Part shown: piece by piece, positions 12,537-22,596 of the stretch
Position numbering within the stretch: position 1 is the first letter of the stretch
How the letters are laid out: the number at the start of each line of letters is the position of its first letter
Source of the DNA: Reticulascus tulasneorum
Taxonomy: Eukaryota; Ascomycota; Sordariomycetes; Glomerellales; Reticulascaceae
DNA: 64,000 nucleotides
Reading direction: 5' to 3'
NCBI GenBank assembly: GCA_001557505.1
Contig: LSAX01000001.1
Span: forward strand, 4,960,001-5,024,000
The notes under the pieces: generated by a model
The model's database searches: none
Told to the model about the DNA's origin: nothing
The model's input: the letters and a program-made list of their open reading frames with translations, nothing else
Program-made: the position numbers and the translations under genes

Positions 12537-13638
12537 ATGTCCGAGCCAACATCAGTCCTACCTAAGGGAGCTTGGGTGCTCGTCACAGGCGCAGCTGGCT
12601 TCATCGGCTCCCACGTTGTGATACAGTTCCTATCACGCGGCTACAAAGTTCGCGGAACAGCTAGAGACGTCGCGAAGTCTGACTGGCTTCTCACTTCACC
12701 GCCTATCTCTCAATATGCAAAGTCAGGGTCATTTGAGTTGGTTGAAGTGCCAGACCTTGCCGCTCCCCATGCTTTCGACGATGCCGTTAAGGGAGTGTCG
12801 GCCATTGTCCATGTCGCCGCTCTCAACAACCTGGATACTAATCCCAACAACGTCATCCCGCAGAGCACTACCGCAATGATCTCATTTCTGCGTGCCGCGG
12901 CCCGAGAGTCATCAGTAAAACGTTTTGTCTATACCTCGACCTCTTTCGACGTGGCATTCCCCGTTCCGGACATAAAGCTGAATGTCACTGACAACACGTG
13001 GAATGAAGTTGCTGTGCAGATGGCATGGGCTCCGCCGCCATATAATGCAGAGCGTGCCTTGCCAACCTATATCGCAGCCAAGTTGGAAAGTCACAAAGCA
13101 CTATGGCGATTTGTTGACGAGGAGAAGCCTTCATTCGTTGTCAATTCGGTAGGGCCATACATGGCTGCGGGCGAGTTGCTCCACGAGACGCATCTGAAGC
13201 GGGTCACGTCCATACAGCTATTTAAGTTATTGTCAGATGGCGAGACAAGCTTTGTGGCGCAAATTCCAGCCAGTAAGTAGCCGTCTCGAACAAGTTCATG
13301 CGTTTGAGAGAATGAATGCTAAAGTATGTCTCCTAGTATACTACACGCACGTTAGAGATGTTGCAATTGTGCATGTTGCCGCAACTCTTGATCCCGAAGT
13401 AGAAGGGCAGCGGATCCACGCTTGGGGGAGGTCGATGAATTGGAACGATGTGCTCGGTGAGTTGCGAAAGCTGTACCCCGATCGACAGTTTCCGGAAGAT
13501 GCCCAGGCCGTGGGACAGATGGCATTCACTTTGCATAATGATATTGCACAAACTTTAGTGAAGAGGTGGTCAGGACAGGACTGGCGCTCGCTGGAAGATG
13601 GGGTGCGCGAGATGATGGACTTCTTCCAGACAATCTAG
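12537..13638 (+). CDS. NAD(P)-dependent extended SDR reductase (aldehyde/ketone reductase type)
   Basis: Two exons (12537-13272, 13337-13638) encode 345 residues. The Rossmann glycine motif GAAGFIG lies at residues 18-24, the catalytic pair is Tyr178/Lys182 in YIAAK, and the active-site Ser is in the YTSTS stretch near residue 133. This layout is that of extended short-chain dehydrogenases related to dihydroflavonol-4-reductase and yeast Gre2-type aldehyde reductases, which reduce carbonyls with NADPH. No signal peptide, so cytosolic. It sits between two transcription-factor-like genes on the same strand and has its own TATA box. The actual substrate is unknown; the P450 nearby suggests it acts on an oxidised small molecule. 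Confidence 0.92.
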
Positions 13639-14240
13639 TCGTTGGTCCTTCAACGCTGTTCACGTCAACCAACGAGTTCTCGATGTCGGGAAACACGCCC
13701 TTCGCCCTAGCTTGGTCCACAAATTAATCCTTTCTATTCGGATTGAACTTCAACCGTGCCAGAGAATGAATCACAGGTCGTCATGGCGCCCTCCGCAAAG
13801 CTGTCATGATGATAGCCCGCACAGCAGTGATTGGAAATCAGAGCGACAGGGATTGCGCACACTTCAGCCCACAAATTCGCTATAACGATCCTATATTATG
13901 CGATAAACAGTGATTGCAGGGATAGGAGCTAGAAAACGTCTCCGTTTTAGGAAAATAGCCCATTTCCCTTTTAGGAGAATGCATTATTACCTTTTAGGAA
14001 AGGCGTTTACTTTCGTACATTTGTAACTTCAACAGGGGTAGCGCTGACATAATATCCACTTTTGCACAAGTGAGCTTGACTCGCTCTCCTGACTCTTTAA
14101 CATTGATCGAAGACAGGTCTATGGACATATCATCCGACGGATTGGAAGTCATCGTAAGCAAGCTAGCTGAAGAGACTAGATTTGTTTTCCTCGTACCGAG
14201 TCTATAATTAGTCGGAGGTTTTGGCGTTCAGCATTTCTTC
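13639..14240. other. Intergenic with phased TTTTAGGA repeats
   Basis: Spacer between the SDR gene and the second regulator-like gene. Its notable content is three TTTTAGGA copies, described separately. Confidence 0.5.
13945..13999 (+). repeat. Three direct copies of TTTTAGGA
   Basis: TTTTAGGA occurs at 13945-13952, 13969-13976 and 13992-13999, spaced 24 and 23 bp start to start, that is about two helical turns each. The regular spacing suggests repeated protein binding on one DNA face, upstream of the gene starting near 14241. It could also be a decayed tandem duplication. Confidence 0.55.
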
Positions 14241-15466
14241 TTGTATTTCTCAAGGAGTGTTTGTTCTCATGCCCTTTCAATGTCCAAGCGCGACCCCCAC
14301 GACTCAATCAACGCCAATGGGTGCCCGGCCGATGCAGGCTATGGGCAGCCAGAACTCATGAAAGACGAAGCGGAAGACTATCTACCAAAAGGGCACGAGG
14401 GTCCCACCGTTGTACCCTTTATCAACAGCATCCATCCGAGCGAGGCCACTAACCAAGACCGGATCAAGCTTATCCGCTCGTACGCAGCCCAAAAGGGGCA
14501 TATTCGAGCGCGACGATACCGCTCTACCCAATTAGTAATCCGACAATACCAACCTCCAACTGCGGCGCCCCGGCCTGGGGAAGATACCCCGGAAGACGCT
14601 CAACATGGGTCATCCGTCTTCAAATGCAGAAGAGTCAAGTCGCGGCAGCCCGTTGAGAAAAGGCGGCAGCCCCTGTCCCAACAAGCTGCTCCGGGGATGC
14701 AGGGACCCAGCCCTCAGAACTTTTTGACCACCAATCGCAAGAACCCTTTTCAGAACCATGCAAGACCCATCTCTGATGTAGAAGACCTTCTCATCGATCA
14801 CTGTAAGTCTCCCAGGAAGCAGATTATCTTTGACAGGATCGAGCCGGGTGTTGAGCTCGGCTTTGTTGTGTTAAGATTGCGTCACTAAAGATATTAGACA
14901 TTACTTACGTAGTCGATCATGGTTATACCGAGTGCGACCACGGCGACGGCCAAACTCTTTTCCTTCAAAAAATTCGATCATCCTGGGTCCCATGGTCTCT
15001 TGCCAATCAAGGACTTCTAGCCGGGATCCTCATGACTGCCGCCCGTAGTCTTGTCACACTCCATCCCCACGATAGCCACTATAACGTCCTACATCTGAAA
15101 TATAAAGGGGAATGCATTGAAACGGCCCGAGCAGCTCTATCACAGGAACAATGTTCCGCCAACGACCAAATCATCGCATTGGCATTGGTGCTCGCCGCTG
15201 AAGAAGTGAGCATCTTTGCGACATCCCTCGTGCTCTTCTTCACGATACAGGCTGACCTGATGTTGTTTGTCTAGATGATGGCCGGAAATCCGGCTGGTTT
15301 TCGCTTCCATGGCAGTGCTATTGTCAGCATGGTGGATCAAAGAGGGAGAAGAGATCTAGGCCCAGAGGGCTTTCTGGGGCACCTCTTGTCATGGTCGGTA
15401 TATAATTCAAAATTCAAAGTCGTGAATGGGCCTTATCCAAAACAGTTGGAAGACGGGGAGTGGTAA
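14241..15466 (+). CDS. Short fungal transcription-factor-domain-like protein
   Basis: Three exons (14241-14802, 14898-15205, 15275-15466) give 353 residues, or 340 if translation starts at the in-frame ATG at 14280. The stretch FINSIHPSEATNQDRIKLIR then SYAAQKGH followed by Arg-rich residues is the characteristic N-terminal box of Fungal_trans_2-type proteins without zinc cluster. Later parts (YVVDHGYTECDHGDGQ, then GILMTAARSLVTL, then GSAIVSMVDQRG) track the start of the regulatory domain. The frame then ends at LEDGEW-stop, some 150 residues earlier than in the 496-residue relative at 9952-11858. This could be a naturally short form, a truncation, or an unfound last exon. It shares strand and neighbourhood with the SDR gene. 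Confidence 0.65.
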
Positions 15467-15803
15467 GATGCTTTGCTTTCTTTCATAACCCCTTACAAAG
15501 AGGATGTTGAAACATTGAAGCTTTACATTTCTGACTCAATCTGGTCGCAAATTAACCTCTGTGAATGATGAAACTCGCGCGCTGTCACACCTAGTACTAC
15601 TGCTACAGTAACCTATTTATCTGCTTCATCCTCGCATTTTACGGGCACCTTAAAATCTTACACCTTTCCAATCATCGGACATCTTATATGAAGTTCCTGC
15701 TGGCGTCAGACAGCATCTAGTCTCCAGTTCTATCGACAGAGCCTGCCGACGGCTCGTCTAGTGGCCCTTCAAACCCATAAATCTATTTGATCGACCCAGA
15801 GAA
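15467..15803. other. Convergent 3' spacer
   Basis: 337 bp between the converging ends of the regulator-like gene and the HET gene; it should contain both terminators. No other structure seen. Confidence 0.5.
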
Positions 15804-17839
15804 CTAAATGATAACTACATCAATCAATTCAGACTTCTCCTGTGGCCAGAGCTGACCCTCCATAACTCCTTGGACGTGGGCAGGCGCAACAAATTGGTAC
15901 TCGTCGCCCACACGCCTCAAAACTATAGGACAATGCGAACCAGCCAGCAGGAATACCTCATCGTCATTGCGAATATTATGAAAGCCAGTGCCCATGTATT
16001 CATTGTCCATGGTGAAGAAAGAATTGTTGGCAATGTAATGCAAGGCGTAGCGAACATCCTTGATGCGTCCATTTAGTTTCTTTAAGCCAGCATCTGTATT
16101 GAGCTGCTCTAAGTATCCGATGACAACATCCTGTCCTTCCTTACCTGATTTTTCTTTGATGTGTTCAAGATCCCATTGCTTGCAGTTTGGGTATAGCATT
16201 AGATCGAACAATCTAGCAAACTCCTTGTCGAAAGTGGGTAATTCGAGGATATCGCCCATCTGTGGAAAGGTGACGGTGCTTCGGAATGCGTCCAGCGGGG
16301 TTTCTCCTGTTGGATACGATTCCATTGCATTCACAATGTTGCACCAGCCTTGGAAGGTTTTGGTGAAATCTCCAAAAAACCAGCCTCTAGTGTGAGATTC
16401 GCGAGATCCAATTGTTGAACACGACTGACATGTGGCTATAGTTCCCAACGATACTCCCTTCAACCCAAGTTTCCCAGGCACGTCAACTGATGAGAGAGTG
16501 CATCGAGACATTCTAGTTGCTTGAATTGTAAGAAGAGTGCTCACTAGCTGCCTGTTGTTAAACCAGGCATAGCCTGTCATTTCAGGCGCCAAGAATTCAT
16601 GGACAGCAGGTTGACCCCAATCCGGAACCCAGGAGGGGAACATGCTTGATCGACCTGGCCGGACAGCCATGTTCATGATTCTCAGTGATCCTCGACTCCT
16701 TATCCAGGCTTTGGTAGTCTCTTCATAGACAGTCGCTACTGATTTTGAATAGTCCGGTTTAGGTAAATCAACGAGCAGTGCTTCGAGGATCGAGTAGGCT
16801 GCATAGACCTTGTCGTGGGGAATGGTGGCATTGTTACTAACAATTGCCGATAGAATTGCCGGTTCAAGCTCCATGAGGATACGTTGCGCATTGTCGTCAA
16901 GCTCGGTGTCCGCAGGATATCCACGGAAAATTGTAATGAGGGATTTTGCACACCCTCTGCTATTTACTGGTGCGTTGATATTGCCGGTGGTGAGGTAGTG
17001 CATGATTGAGGATGTCGTCAGGCTTTCAAAGAATCGTGGCCAGCTCATAGTCCATTTTCCCCATATAACCATGCAGTCTCGTGAGAACGCCAGCTCCTGT
17101 AAGGTCCAGACTCGGCTGAACCAAGGATTCGTGACAATCTCTAAGGCTGCATCGACAAACGTTTCGCGAAACGCGACAATCGAAGTGCCCCCTACAGTAC
17201 TTGTTAGCGGCATACTTCTGTCAGGACTCTCAAACTGGACTGCGGGAGAGGTGGCCATTGATACCTTTCTTGAGCAGGTCCTCTATAGCATTGAGGACGT
17301 CATCGACTTGATCCCTACACCAACCTAACGAAAGAAGGTGTAGAAGGACAAATGCCCGGCGGCAACCCTTTGGATTCGGGCCCAGCCAAACGAGCACTCG
17401 CTTCGCCTTTCCAAACACCTCACCCATGAGCTGGATCTGGGCGGTTCGTTCTTGTTTACCTTCTTCCGTTTGAGACTGATTAATGCTGATAGCATCGATC
17501 CACAGGATGCGTAGCTTGATACGCGAACGCAATCGTCGCAGGGCATCTTTGCAGTTTTGGGTGACCAGGAGAACTTTGTCGTCGCAAACAATTGGGACCG
17601 TTGGTACAGTGGAGCCCCAAACGTACGAGAGAGCCTCGAATTCATATCTCTTCTCAATGCGCTCGAGATCGATCTCCGCAATACGGCAGCGGATGGGGCT
17701 GTTTCGACTTGCGGATGGAAATAATTCAATAACCCGTATGCAGCGATGCGATCTCAAGGGACGATGCTTGTGTGTCTTCAGTTCGTCAATCACGGTACTG
17801 CTGGGTCCCCGACCTGTTATCAACGTTTCTTGGCCAATC
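15804..17839 (-). CDS. Heterokaryon incompatibility (HET) domain protein, N-terminal exon uncertain
   Basis: The main exons 17839-17265 and 17191-15804 join across a 73-bp intron with a GCTAAC branch site. The HET domain is complete: FEALSYVWGS, LRILWIDAISINQ and NPWFSRVWTLQELAFS appear in order in the first half. The remaining 400 residues lack a clear domain and contain the FPSWVPDW segment typical of HET proteins. HET proteins trigger cell death when incompatible fungal cells fuse, or act in broader self/non-self responses. No in-frame ATG lies at the 5' end of the exon. An ATG at 17989 with a donor after 17964 and an acceptor before 17839 would be in phase and give a 14-residue start. This first exon is tentative. 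Confidence 0.85.
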
Positions 17840-18736
17840 CTGTCAGGTTCTCAGAGTGGTAAAAGAAGGAAGATGCCATCCTTCGACTAATGCTGGATGT
17901 GGGTTACATGCATGGCAATAAGTAACCTTTAAGTGTTCAGCCTTGGGGGATCTCTATTTACACAGCCACCATCGGGGCTGAATTCCCATGAGTGTAACCT
18001 CGCAGAAGGCTTCGCGCTTACGAAGGTTGAAATATTACAGGATCACGTGGCGGTTGGGACGATCATGAGAAGTTGTATGGGGAGTTGCACCGCCACATAA
18101 AGTTATCCCCGCACAGCCACTGGCCAAGCATGCATTAATCGGCACAAGAGGCTGTCTCTGGTGCTTACTGTTTGTCGTCTACCAACATGCACAGTGTAAA
18201 TGCGGAGAGATACAGATTATTGTGTCCTGAAAATAATGGCTGCATGGCCAAGTGGCACGTGTGGAAACCAGCATGAGAAGCCATCCAAGTCGGAAGAGCT
18301 CGTGTAAATTCAACATGCATCTAAAGAGGACAACTTAACTGGGCTTATGCAATCTGAATGTACTCGATAATGTGTGCTCTAAAGTTGTGACTCGACCAGC
18401 GGAGTTCCGCCTCTGACTAGATTCGGGTATGCAACGCCGTGTGTTGAGATATGAAGTTTGTTTCCCTGCTGCGTGCTGGATATTCGGGAAATACGGAGCC
18501 ATAAATCTTACCCCAACTGCACGGGCACGCAGCCAATGCTTATGAATGGCTTTATAACTTATGATCTTGCGGCTGACATTTGCGTGCCCGCTGCGCTTAC
18601 TCACCCCTCCCGCGCTGTGACTTCACCAATTTCTTTTCTGGCTTAATCTACGACACTTGGCCACCTTTCCTGCAACCAATTACAACCACAGGCATTCGTG
18701 TTCTGTGTTTAGAATTGACAGCAAGCGTTGGCGGAC
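17840..18736. other. Divergent spacer between HET and aquaporin genes
   Basis: Contains the uncertain first exon of the HET gene and the promoter of the aquaporin gene. No other supported feature. Confidence 0.45.
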
Positions 18737-19956
18737 ATGGAGGGAATCGACGATGGCTCTAAGACGAATGGCCTCCACAACGCACACTCTCACGGAGTAT
18801 TGGGACGGCAGCAATCGCGCATCGACGATGCCCTTGAAGACAGAACAAGCCTAAGCCATATGGCCGAGTTCCAGGGTTCATTTATCCCGTCGGCAAGACC
18901 ATTGACGAAATCTACCGTGCCTTGGTACAGAGACCGACAGTATCTGATTGGCGGCTGGACGAACATAGAGATATGGCAAGCTGCTGTTAGCCGGTTTCTC
19001 CCCAACAGCATGGGACAACTGCCAAACTGACCTCACGTGTACGCAGGTGGTTGAGGTCGTGGGAACAGCGGCCCTCGTGTTTCTGTCTGGCCAAATCTTC
19101 GCAACTCTGTCGAACTATCAGACCGTGCAGGTCGGCGCATACATTGGCATCTCCAACGTTGCATTGATTTCGACTTTTATCTACGCCACCGCGCCGGGGT
19201 CAGGAGGCCACTTGAACCCAATGATTACGTTCTCGGCCATGCTTTCAGGGATTTGTCACATTTCTAGAGGTATGTGCAAGAGCCAGGTGCTGGTGGCGCG
19301 AGTGGTCTGTATATTCTGAGCTGACCGCGGCATAGGCGTTCTATACCTATGCGGCCAGACACTTGGGGCTGCATTTGCTGGAGGTGCACTAGCAGGCATA
19401 TGGGGATATGATAGATCAATCGAGTAAACTTCTCTACACAAATGATGGAGCCGACCAACCCGCGCTAACAAGCCATTAGATTGAATGGAGGAGGCTGCTT
19501 CTATAATATCGCAGAAGTCTCTGAGGGCCAAGTGTTTCTCAACGAAGTCTTCTCCTCCTTTGTCCTCCTCTTCCTCGCCTACGGAGTAGGCCTCGATCCC
19601 AGACAAGCGGTTCTATTCGGACCTCGACTGGGGCCGCTTCTCGTCGGCGTTTCTCTCGGTCTAGTCAGCTTTTCGAGCAGCGGGATGATACCAGGGTACA
19701 CAGGTGCTCAGATGAACCCGGCGAGATGTTTCGCCTTTGGTATCGCCAGACGTGACATGACGGGTTAGTAGAGTTCCAACCCTTTCAGCATTCTTGGATA
19801 GTATCTGATGGTGTAGGTCAATGGATATGGTGGTTTGGCCCCGCAGCTGCGGCGGTATTGACGGCCACGATGTATAACTGCATTCCTCCTTATTTTGCGG
19901 AGAAGAAAGTGCAGAAAAGGACCGACAACGCGATAGCCGAACGGAGCTTAGCATGA
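18737..19956 (+). CDS. X intrinsic protein (XIP) aquaporin
   Basis: Five exons (18737-18985, 19047-19269, 19336-19423, 19480-19763, 19817-19956) give 327 residues. It is a six-helix major intrinsic protein. The first pore box is NPM (residues 140-142, in SGGHLNPMITF) and the second is NPA at 266-268, followed by Arg269 and Cys270. The NPARC sequence is the hallmark of the XIP subfamily found in fungi and some dicots, whose members pass water and small uncharged solutes such as glycerol. The 80-residue hydrophilic N-terminus is probably cytosolic. It converges with the aldo/keto reductase gene 162 bp away. The subfamily call rests on the NPARC motif and the altered first box. Confidence 0.85.
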
Positions 19957-20118
19957 TAAGACACCGTCTTGGGATGGTGCACGATGCCTCTTGTAATATG
20001 TATATCCAGGCTCTGGCGTTAAACCCTCCTAAACGATTTTTTAGCACGGGACGCTTTGATCCAGCAAATTGAAATATTCATTTTCTACGGGACGGGACAC
20101 TAGAACAAAGTTAAAGAA

Positions 20119-21258
20119 TCAATACCCAACTGCCTTTTCCGCCCTAACAAAGTCGATGTCGACAGAGGCCGCAAGATCATAACCGGCGATTCCTGTGACT
20201 TTTGGGTCTCCACCAGTTAAGTTGGTCGGGAATCCAAGATCGAACGGCTTTATGTTCTCCAGAAACCGGTATTGCTCCTCAGACAGCCTCAGTTTCAGCG
20301 CCAGCAGATTATCCTCCAAATGCTTGACCTTTCGACCACCAACAAGGGGAAATACGTAAGGTGCTTTGCCGAGGAGGTACGCCAAGGCTACCGCAGTGAT
20401 CGATTCGACACCAAGCTCTCCAGCCACTTTCTCAAGGGCCTCGCTCATTTGCAGCTCATCTTCTGTCTGGTCTGAACCCAGCATATTTCGCAGGGCTTCT
20501 CCCTGTGCCTTGCGCTCCTCTAGGGCTTTGCGTGTTTGGAAGTCCCCCCCGCCAATGGCATCCCAAGGAGCAAGAGCCATGCCAAAGTGCCGTGCCATTG
20601 GCAAAATATCGCGCTCGAAATCTCGATGGAGAACGTTCCATCGGCCTTGATAGATAGCAAACGGTGTCTTTCCGTGCGCGAGGGCATACGTATTCGCTGC
20701 GCTGACAACCCATGCAGGAGTGTCGGAGGCACCCAGGTATAGCACCTTTCCCTGCTCGACTAGGATCTGCAGGCTATCCATAACTTCCTCAATTGAGGTT
20801 GTGAAGTCCCACCAGTGGAGATACAATATATCAATAAATTCTGGCTGCAGTTTTCTCAGCGAGTCCCGGACGCTAAGGAACATGCTCCGCTTATGGTTAC
20901 CGCAATAGTTGGCTGTGTTGCCTTTCCCCATCTCATGGGCACGGTATTCTGTCGTGTACTTTGTCGCGATGACAAGCTTCTCACGGTTTCCGCGCGCCGC
21001 CATCCATTCGCCGATCCAAGTTTCGGATTGCTCATTTTGGTACTTGTTTGCCGTGTCGATGAAATTACCGCCCTTGGAGACGAAGGCGTCGAGGAGTTCG
21101 AACACCTGTTCCTTGGTCATTGCTCCATGCGTGGAGGCCCAAGCTGCGCCGAGGGACATGCCGCCGAGTTGGAGGGGCGAAACGCGAATGCCAGCCCGAG
21201 GGGAGAGGATTCGGAGGCGATCGAGATCGGTAGTTGCTTTGACGGGAGAAAAATCCAT
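20119..21258 (-). CDS. Aldo/keto reductase, aryl-alcohol dehydrogenase / norsolorinic-acid-reductase-like
   Basis: A single uninterrupted frame of 379 residues. The catalytic tetrad is intact: Asp68 and Tyr73 in FIDTANKY, Lys100 in VIATKYT and His148 in LYLHWWD. The NADPH-binding end contains [17 protein letters not shown]. Overall length and the segment [20 protein letters not shown] fit the AKR9-type group that includes yeast AAD proteins and NorA-like reductases of aflatoxin clusters. It would reduce or oxidise aromatic or ketone substrates in the cytosol. The absence of a polyketide synthase argues against a true norsolorinate role here. It is one of two NAD(P)H reductases in the accessory block and has no introns, unlike its neighbours. 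Confidence 0.93.
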   Translation of the reverse strand: MDFSPVKATTDLDRLRILSPRAGIRVSPLQLGGMSLGAAWASTHGAMTKEQVFELLDAFVSKGGNFIDTANKYQNEQSETWIGEWMAARGNREKLVIATKYTTEYRAHEMGKGNTANYCGNHKRSMFLSVRDSLRKLQPEFIDILYLHWWDFTTSIEEVMDSLQILVEQGKVLYLGASDTPAWVVSAANTYALAHGKTPFAIYQGRWNVLHRDFERDILPMARHFGMALAPWDAIGGGDFQTRKALEERKAQGEALRNMLGSDQTEDELQMSEALEKVAGELGVESITAVALAYLLGKAPYVFPLVGGRKVKHLEDNLLALKLRLSEEQYRFLENIKPFDLGFPTNLTGGDPKVTGIAGYDLAASVDIDFVRAEKAVGY

Positions 21259-22596
21259 TCCAGATGAAGTTGAGACTCAGAATACTTGAGAGTAGGAAAG
21301 ACTAGCCACTGTAGCTTCTGGTTACGACGTGGATGGCCGCAATGATGCTTTGGACTGTCGTCTTGTCCAGCTCTTGTTGCTTTGAAGAAATTGAAAGTAT
21401 GCTGGATGAAAACAAGAAGCATTAGAGGGAGCAACCTGGCAGTATTTGTACTCGCCATTAAGGCCTACATGGTCAATACAGCTACTTATTCTGTTCTTGA
21501 GTCTCGTTTACTGAGAGCATGTAACTTGTTCAATGTCCCGGGCGAGTACGCCTTGCCAAGCCGCCGCAAACTCCGAGCGGACATTGCAGCCGCTGACAGC
21601 TAATTGACACGGAGCGATCGGACGTATCAAAGCCATCGACAGTCGGAGTTCTTCATTCAAGTGGTTGCAGACGCACACATCAAGATCACTGCGCAAGTTT
21701 TCATACCGACGCTGATACTGCGAGCTGCGCTGATGGCCGGCTCGAGGTCGGGCATGCGGCCGCACAATGATGGTGGTGGGAAAGTTACCGCTTCAATGTA
21801 GCCAGTCAAGAATTGGATAAGGCGCTGATGCTGCGTAAGCCAAGAACAAACCCGCAACAACCAGAAGACCGAATTGAGCGGACGGACGGGAAAGATTCAG
21901 CTGACAAAGGATTTTGTTCAAAACTTTAGCCCAGAAAGCGTTCATGAGTTATGGAAGCCCAGTCAAGTGAGAAGATTCGGAATTGGTGATTCAGCAGCAG
22001 TGGCATATCTTGTGAGCGACATCTCACTGGCACCAACCACTCAGGATTCTAGGATTTGAGGGCAACTCAACCCTTCCAGAGAAAATAGTCCATAAATTGG
22101 CCCGTGCCCTTCGACTGAACACCAGCTTTGACTTTGAGATGGCATTCGAAACCTGCACACGCGAGCCGCCAGTGCGATCATGATCTGCTTTTCCCTCTCT
22201 ACCACCCTATCCGTGGTCTCTGTCAGATAATCAGGCCATGCGTGCCGGCATAAACGCCGCGGGGTCTACATCACGATATGGACAACGATTGCTGTTTGAT
22301 TTGGGACACGATACAGCTTAAGCTCAGGTCAGTGGTAAGTCTATTGGAAAGATTCAATTGCTACTGATATTCCTCCCCATAAGACACATCAGTAAAGACA
22401 GCACCAGCCTGATCCGTGGATCAGGTCAAGTTAACACCGGTTCAGTACACATCTTCAAAAACTAACACAATGAAGGGATGACGCATTCAACACCAGGCGA
22501 AACGACCAAGACAAAGAAGCCCAGGCTCCGTCCACTCAGGTCATACCGAATGCCCAACTAAGCAAAGGCTGGTGGGACATGGTACGCTGAAGTGGC
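21259..22596. other. Intergenic between reductase and OPT transporter
   Basis: 1.3 kb holding the reductase promoter and the OPT 3' flank. Small frames at 21382-21603 and 21874-22059 have no recognisable content. Confidence 0.5.

Noticed and set aside
17184..17265. A 25-nt intron (17240-17264) joining the HET exons
   Set aside because: In phase but too short to be spliced; the 73-nt intron with a GCTAAC branch site fits better.
20119..21258. Aflatoxin-type cluster suggested by the NorA-like reductase
   Set aside because: No polyketide synthase or other pathway genes in the window; the reductase family has many non-cluster members.
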